Positions 59,621 through 64,000 of a stretch of 64,000 bases of DNA are shown here, in pieces. The stretch's first letter is position 1. Each line of letters opens with the position of its first letter. Position numbers and translations under genes: made by a program. The notes below the pieces were generated by a model, which made no database searches, was not told the origin of the DNA, and worked only from the letters and a program-made list of their open reading frames with translations. Source of the DNA: SABI01 sp028532915. GTDB lineage: Bacteria > Spirochaetota > Spirochaetia > Sphaerochaetales > Sphaerochaetaceae. The stretch covers positions 2,046,001 through 2,110,000 of the forward strand of contig OY781923.1 in assembly GCA_963677225.1 (NCBI GenBank), written 5' to 3'.

Positions 59621-60382
59621 ATGCTCAGTGAAACCAGATATTCAAAGATACTTGCGATCCTGAAAGAAAAACAGAGTGCCACGGTAAAAGAGCTGGCAGA
59701 GCTGATGGATACGTCTGAATCTACGATCAGACGCGATCTGAACACTCTTCACAATAGAAAAAAGCTCGAAAAAGTCTTCGGAGGTGCTGTCATCAAAACT
59801 TCCACATTCATTCACACCGAAGATAAGATCGAGGCAAAAAAAAGAAAACACATCAATGAGAAGAACCTTATTGCATCATATGCCGCATCTCTTATCGAAG
59901 ATGGCGATTTTGTGTATATCGATGCCGGATCGACTACCGAGTTCATGATCGATCATATAAAGACCGAACATGCACTCTTTGTGACGAACTGCCCGGGACA
60001 CAACAGGAAACTGACTATGAGAGGTTTCAGGAGTATTCTCCTTGGAGGAGAACTGAGACTACTCACCGATGCGGTCGTCGGCTGTTATACTCTGGAACTA
60101 CTCAAGAAGTTCAATTTCAACAAGGGTTTCTTCGGGACTAACGCGGTCTCTATCAGAGAGGGATTCACAACATCCTATCCGACAGAGGCATCGATAAAAA
60201 GCGCAGCTCTGAGCAGATGCCAGAACGCATATGTTCTTGCTGATGCATCAAAATTCGGCAGTCTCACAGCCATCACTTTCGCGGAGATCTACAGTGCATC
60301 CATAATCACAAGCACACTGAACGATAAACAATATCTTGATCATACAAACATATTCGAAGTTGAAAAGCTGGTGCAGCAGTAG
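59621..60382 (+). CDS. DeoR-family transcriptional regulator
   Basis: A 253-residue regulator with an N-terminal DeoR HTH (QSATVKELAELMDTSESTIR followed by RDLNTLHNRKKLEKVFGGAV) and a sugar-phosphate-sensing DeoRC domain (DFVYIDAGSTTEFMIDHIKT, LGGELRLLTDAVVGCYTLEL, ADASKFGSLTAITFAEI). DeoR proteins usually release DNA on binding a phosphorylated sugar. It directly precedes an AfuABC-like importer and probably controls it. There is no ribosome site, and a perfect promoter ends just before the ATG, so it is likely translated from a leaderless mRNA. Confidence 0.92.
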   Translation: MLSETRYSKILAILKEKQSATVKELAELMDTSESTIRRDLNTLHNRKKLEKVFGGAVIKTSTFIHTEDKIEAKKRKHINEKNLIASYAASLIEDGDFVYIDAGSTTEFMIDHIKTEHALFVTNCPGHNRKLTMRGFRSILLGGELRLLTDAVVGCYTLELLKKFNFNKGFFGTNAVSIREGFTTSYPTEASIKSAALSRCQNAYVLADASKFGSLTAITFAEIYSASIITSTLNDKQYLDHTNIFEVEKLVQQ

Positions 60383-60578
60383 GATCAAAAAGGAGAGAGA
60401 ACCGGAAATTCAAAAAAACATAGTCGACAGCCTGTCTTTTCGTAATCATACCTCAGTTCGAGAATGTTTCATTCACGGCCTCTTTTTCGAGGCAGAACTC
60501 TCATTCTGATACCAACATACCGGAAAAATCACCTGTGGTGAATTTTTGGGAGGTAAATATACAAAAAGGAGCGTATAT

Positions 60579-61673
60579 ATGAAAAGGTTTAAAACGGGAA
60601 CATCAAGGATGAAGAAGATCGTCTTGTTTCTCATCGTCCTTCTTTCAGCGTGTACATTCGCATTCGCCGGCGGAGCCGGAGAAGAAATGGCAGTGGAGGG
60701 AGAACCTTCCGGAGAATTGGTGATCTATACATCCTACTCGAATGATCTGCAGAACATTCTGATCGACTCTTTCAGAGAGAAATACCCAAAAATCGATGTT
60801 CAGCTGGTCGAAGGCGGAGCAGGAGAACTCAAGGCAAGGGTGAAAGCGGAAGCCGCCAATCCCCAGGGTGATATCGTGACAGGCATCACCTACTCCGACC
60901 TCAATGAGATGAAACCCTATCTTCAGCCCTATATAGCCAAGAATAACGAAGCGATGCCCGAAGATGCACAGGGAGAGATGACCGATGGCTATCTGACCTA
61001 TCAGGTAGCTCAATGCGTGAACCTTCTCGTCAATAAAGAACTCGCGCAGGAACTGGGCGTAGAGATCAAAGGATATGCCGATCTGCTCAACCCCAAACTC
61101 AAAGGAAAGATCATCTCCGCCAACCCGTCAAACTCTTCATCAGCATGGGACCAGCTTGTCACGATGCTTGTAGTGATGGGCGGCCTCGGGTCAGAAGAGA
61201 GCTGGGAATATGTCGAAAAATTCACACAACAGCTTGACGGAAAGATTAGCGGCTCATCGTCAAGTGTCTACAAGAATGTGTTCAACGGTGAATATGTTGT
61301 CGGTGTCACTTACGAAGCCCCGTGTATCGAATACATCAAGGCCGGACAGGGAGATAAGGTCGAACTCGTCTATATGGAAGAAGGGACTACAGCATCCTTC
61401 CACGGAAACGGGATCATAAAGGACTGCAACAACCTCGAAAATGCGAAACTGTTCATGGACCACCTCATTGCTGATGAAACCCAGATGCATATGGAACGGG
61501 ATGGAACACACAGACAGGCAAATCTGAATCTGCCGAATACCGCCGATTTCAGGGTCCCGATGGACGAACTCAAGCTGATGTTCCGAGATGAGCAGTATCT
61601 TGCTGAACACAGAGCTGAAATCGTCGCACGCTGGGAATCCATCTGGCAAAATACAGCAAATAACCTGATCTGA
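60579..61673 (+). CDS. AfuA/FbpA-like ABC transporter substrate-binding protein
   Basis: A 364-residue periplasmic binding protein of the Fe(3+)/2-aminoethylphosphonate/sugar-phosphate group. Signal MKKIVLFLIVLLSACTFAFA starts at residue 11 of the frame from ATG 60579 (after AAAAAGGAGCGTATAT). Mature text: GELVIYTSYSNDLQNILIDS, VEGGAGELKARVKAEAANPQ, GDIVTGITYSDLNEMKPYLQ. The Tyr pair expected for ferric-ion binding is not evident, and the upstream DeoR regulator favours a sugar-phosphate ligand as in AfuA. Followed by the ATPase and permease genes. Confidence 0.85.
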   Translation: MKRFKTGTSRMKKIVLFLIVLLSACTFAFAGGAGEEMAVEGEPSGELVIYTSYSNDLQNILIDSFREKYPKIDVQLVEGGAGELKARVKAEAANPQGDIVTGITYSDLNEMKPYLQPYIAKNNEAMPEDAQGEMTDGYLTYQVAQCVNLLVNKELAQELGVEIKGYADLLNPKLKGKIISANPSNSSSAWDQLVTMLVVMGGLGSEESWEYVEKFTQQLDGKISGSSSSVYKNVFNGEYVVGVTYEAPCIEYIKAGQGDKVELVYMEEGTTASFHGNGIIKDCNNLENAKLFMDHLIADETQMHMERDGTHRQANLNLPNTADFRVPMDELKLMFRDEQYLAEHRAEIVARWESIWQNTANNLI

Positions 61674-61833
61674 CGATATACCATCGGGCACATCAGTTTG
61701 AAGGTCATACTAACCAGAGGCGGCAGAAAAGAAGTATCATATGCCGGATGAGAAGGTGGATCTTTTCATCCGGTTCTCACGCCTCTTTATCCCGGATAGA
61801 AGATACAAACCAACATTAGGACAGGAATGAAAG

Positions 61834-62946
61834 ATGAGCGTAAATATTCACATCAGGAATGCACAGAAGAGATTCGGACAGAACATAATCATCCCGGATC
61901 TGAGTCTTGAAGTACAAGACGGTGAGTTTTTCACCCTGCTTGGTCCGTCGGGCTGCGGGAAGACCACACTGCTGAGAATGATAGCCGGTTTCAATACCAT
62001 CGAGAACGGGGATTTCTATTTCAATGAGAAAAGGATCAACGATCTGGACCCTGCAAGAAGAAATATCGGGATGGTGTTTCAGAACTATGCCATATTTCCT
62101 CATCTTACGGTTCGCAAGAACGTCGCATTCGGTCTCAAGAACAAGAAATTTGAGAAAGATAAGATCTTGGAACTTACAGACAGATTCATGAAACTGGTTC
62201 ATGTAGAACAGTACGCTGACAGGATTCCCGAACGGCTGTCGGGAGGACAGCAGCAGAGGGTAGCACTTGCGAGAGCCCTTGTCATCTCTCCCGATGTTCT
62301 TCTCATGGACGAACCTCTTTCAAATCTGGATGCGAAGTTAAGAGTCGAGATGCGGGGAGTGATAAAGAAGATTCAAAAAGATGTCGGTATCACCACAATC
62401 TATGTAACGCACGATCAGGAAGAAGCAATGGCTGTTTCCGACAGGATCGCTGTCATGAATGTCGGAGTGATCCAACACATCGGAAAGCCAAAGAATGTCT
62501 ATCTGCGTCCGGCGAATGTGTTCGTGGCAAATTTCATCGGAAGAACAAATATGGTGAAGGGGCAACTGGTCATAAGAGAGTCAGGAGCTGCTGTGCGGTT
62601 GTGCGGAGGCTTTGAGATCGGTCTTGACGGGATAAAACCCGAACAGAGAAAAGATCAGGACGTTCAGATATCGGTCCGTCCTGAAGAATTCATCCTCTGT
62701 GATGGAACTGAAAAAGGCTTGGAAGGGACTGTGACCGACAATACCTTCCTCGGGCTTAACACACACTACAATGTACTGCTTTTGACAGGTGAAGAAGTGG
62801 AGATCATCCAGGAATCGTCTCTGCAGTCGAATATCAGCAAAGGGATGAAAGTCTCTCTTCAGATAAAGGGAGAAAAAATCAATGTATTCACAGCAGACGG
62901 CAGCGAGAACATACTTCTCGGTGTCGAGAATGACAAGGAGAGTTGA
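61834..62946 (+). CDS. AfuC/FbpC-like ABC transporter ATP-binding protein
   Basis: A 370-residue ATPase: Walker A GPSGCGKTT, Q-loop FQNYAIFPHLTVRKNVAFG, signature LSGGQQQR, Walker B LLMDEPLSNLDAKL, switch YVTHDQEEAMA and a C-terminal TOBE region (ISVRPEEFIL). ATG 61834 follows AGGAATGAAAG. It sits between the binding protein and the double-length permease, the standard AfuABC/FbpABC order. Confidence 0.92.
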   Translation: MSVNIHIRNAQKRFGQNIIIPDLSLEVQDGEFFTLLGPSGCGKTTLLRMIAGFNTIENGDFYFNEKRINDLDPARRNIGMVFQNYAIFPHLTVRKNVAFGLKNKKFEKDKILELTDRFMKLVHVEQYADRIPERLSGGQQQRVALARALVISPDVLLMDEPLSNLDAKLRVEMRGVIKKIQKDVGITTIYVTHDQEEAMAVSDRIAVMNVGVIQHIGKPKNVYLRPANVFVANFIGRTNMVKGQLVIRESGAAVRLCGGFEIGLDGIKPEQRKDQDVQISVRPEEFILCDGTEKGLEGTVTDNTFLGLNTHYNVLLLTGEEVEIIQESSLQSNISKGMKVSLQIKGEKINVFTADGSENILLGVENDKES

Positions 62947-62949
62947 GAC

Positions 62950-64000
62950 GTGAATATGAGCCGACTCGGAAAGAAAAGCAGGATCGAGATATGGAATCTG
63001 ATAGCCTATCTCATTGTTGCCCTCTACCTGGTATTTTTGATCTTCCCCCTCTTCAAGATCCTCCGGTCCTCCTTTGATATGTCGGACGGTACCAGAGGTC
63101 TGGGAAATTTCAAACGATTTTTCAGCGACCCATACTACTTCAAAACACTGGTCAACAGTTTTGAGGTATCGATCGTTGTGACATTCTTCTCTCTGCTGCT
63201 GGGAGTGCCTCTCGCATACTTCTACAACATGTATGAGATGAAAGGTAAGAAATTCCTTCAGGTGGTCATCATTCTCTGCTCGATGTCTGCTCCGTTCATA
63301 GGAGCATATGCATGGATTCTGGTGCTGGGCAGAAACGGAGTGATCACAAGGTTTCTCGAAGCTATCTTCAATTTCACGATGCCGAACATCTACGGATTCA
63401 AAGGGATAGTGATCTCTCTCACCTCGAGACTGTTTCCGATGGTATTCCTGTATGTATCCGGTGCGCTGAAGAGTATCGACAACTCTCTCATCGAAGCAAG
63501 CCAGAATCTCGGAATCAGGGGTGTGAAGATGTTTTTCAAAGTCATCGTACCTCTTTGCATGCCATCCATCATGGCGGCCTCTCTCATCGTCTTTATGAGA
63601 GCGATGGCCGATTTCGGAACTCCATTGATGATAGGGGAAGGATTCAGAACATTCCCGGTGGAGATATACAACGCATATGTCGGAGAAGTCGGACAGAACT
63701 TCGGATTTGCCGCAGCAATCAGCATCGTCGCAATCCTGATAACAGCACTGGTCTTTCTCGTGCAGAAATGGGTAACGAGCAAATATAGTTTCACGATCAA
63801 TGCAATGCATACCATCGAGTCAAAGAAAGCAAAGCCGGCAATGAATATTTTCATCCACTTCTACTCATACCTTTTAGTGAGTATCGCCATGCTGCCTCAG
63901 GTATATCTGTGGTTCACCTCATTCAAGAATACCAGTTCAAGCGGTAACGTCTTCCTCGAAGGGTATTCACTGATGAGTTATAAAGAGGTCGCAAAAAGAG
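62950..64000 (+). CDS. AfuB/FbpB-like double-domain ABC permease, C-terminus off the right edge
   Basis: The frame opens at GTG 62950 (MNMSRLGKKSRIEIWNLIAY), with AAGGAG nine bases before it, and stays open to the window end (350 codons). TM1 is LIVALYLVFLIFPLFKIL. The first permease unit has the coupling loop LIEASQNLGIRGVKMFFKVI followed by VPLCMPSIMAASLIVFMRAM and ADFGTPLMIGEGFRTFPVEI. A second unit begins near residue 295 (YLLVSIAMLPQVYLWFTSFK). FbpB/AfuB proteins are such fusions, about 550 residues. The C-terminal half lies outside the window. Confidence 0.9.
   Translation, partial: MNMSRLGKKSRIEIWNLIAYLIVALYLVFLIFPLFKILRSSFDMSDGTRGLGNFKRFFSDPYYFKTLVNSFEVSIVVTFFSLLLGVPLAYFYNMYEMKGKKFLQVVIILCSMSAPFIGAYAWILVLGRNGVITRFLEAIFNFTMPNIYGFKGIVISLTSRLFPMVFLYVSGALKSIDNSLIEASQNLGIRGVKMFFKVIVPLCMPSIMAASLIVFMRAMADFGTPLMIGEGFRTFPVEIYNAYVGEVGQNFGFAAAISIVAILITALVFLVQKWVTSKYSFTINAMHTIESKKAKPAMNIFIHFYSYLLVSIAMLPQVYLWFTSFKNTSSSGNVFLEGYSLMSYKEVAKR

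Noticed and set aside
62581..63810. 409-residue open frame on the minus strand
   Set aside because: It is antisense to the ABC ATPase end and the permease, whose forward frame has clear motifs and codon use. The antisense product is Cys/His/Asp-rich and matches nothing.
1..64000. CRISPR arrays, riboswitches, T-boxes, rRNA
   Set aside because: No regularly spaced repeats and no recognisable aptamer cores or rRNA segments were found on reading. Small divergent RNAs could be missed without a covariance-model search.

Overview
The window looks like the chromosome of a spirochaete of the Sphaerochaeta/Treponema kind. This is an inference from gene content and style. Substrate-binding proteins carry signal peptides ending in forms such as LFAQGQTES, AFAGGAGEE and AAGGSTEQ. 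Sugar ABC transporters lack a dedicated ATPase, and there is a DUF1566 'VRPVRAF' surface protein. The anaerobic metabolism includes an Mrp/NifX group, a LarA-type racemase and an iron-dependent alcohol dehydrogenase. TGA is used as an ordinary stop codon, including in stop/start overlaps.

Region by region. 1-9,560 is a decayed prophage or island: phage tail genes on the minus strand, an IS5-family element (2992-4630) that cuts an Ig-like phage gene, a secreted lectin-like (DUF1566) protein, an IS1634-like element (7108-9245), and the first ~67 codons of a phage integrase facing the 3' end of tRNA-Arg(UCU), the likely attachment site. 9,561-14,663 holds tRNA-Arg, tRNA-Pro, endonuclease III, two NifX-like proteins, an Mrp ATPase, a sigma-54 activator and a GntR regulator. 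A near-consensus -24/-12 promoter and a perfect palindrome lie between the activator and a NifX-like gene. 14,923-22,419 is a full phosphate-starvation module: phoB-phoR converging on pstSCAB-phoU, with a Pho box before pstS. 22,572-25,416 is a LarA-like gene plus 6-phosphogluconate dehydrogenase. 25,483-29,690 is potABCD. 29,741-30,723 holds two paralogous small lipoproteins. 30,758-33,033 is a deaminase / MtnA-like isomerase / nucleoside phosphorylase operon.

33,206-43,665 is a sugar or sugar-acid locus: an HTH regulator, two permeases and a binding protein on one arm; an RpiR regulator, PfkB/KdgK-type kinase, zinc alcohol dehydrogenase, Gfo/Idh/MocA oxidoreductase and a lipoprotein on the divergent arm. 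43,666-45,740 is an aldehyde dehydrogenase with a Crp/Fnr regulator that has a palindrome at its own start. tRNA-Val(CAC) at 45,816 is followed by a dead ExeA-type transposition ATPase fragment and a DUF3626 gene. 47,929-54,037 has an iron-dependent alcohol dehydrogenase with a divergent TetR regulator, a YitT protein, and a TSUP transporter / ornithine-cyclodeaminase-like / YheO-like regulator operon. 54,536-59,414 has a methyltransferase, an ADP-ribosylglycohydrolase broken by an in-frame TGA, a nitroreductase, a secreted PEBP-fold protein and a PAS-GGDEF diguanylate cyclase. 59,585-64,000 has a DeoR regulator followed by an AfuABC/FbpABC-type importer whose permease runs off the right edge.

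The observations I rate highest are: (1) the sigma-54-controlled NifX/Mrp group, resembling the anaerobe-specific 'orange protein' clusters, with a promoter that predicts an almost leaderless mRNA; (2) the three-gene nucleoside operon with a divergent MtnA-like isomerase; (3) several regulator genes whose promoters sit so close to the start codon that their mRNAs should be leaderless; (4) two genes broken by TGA exactly at a conserved tryptophan.
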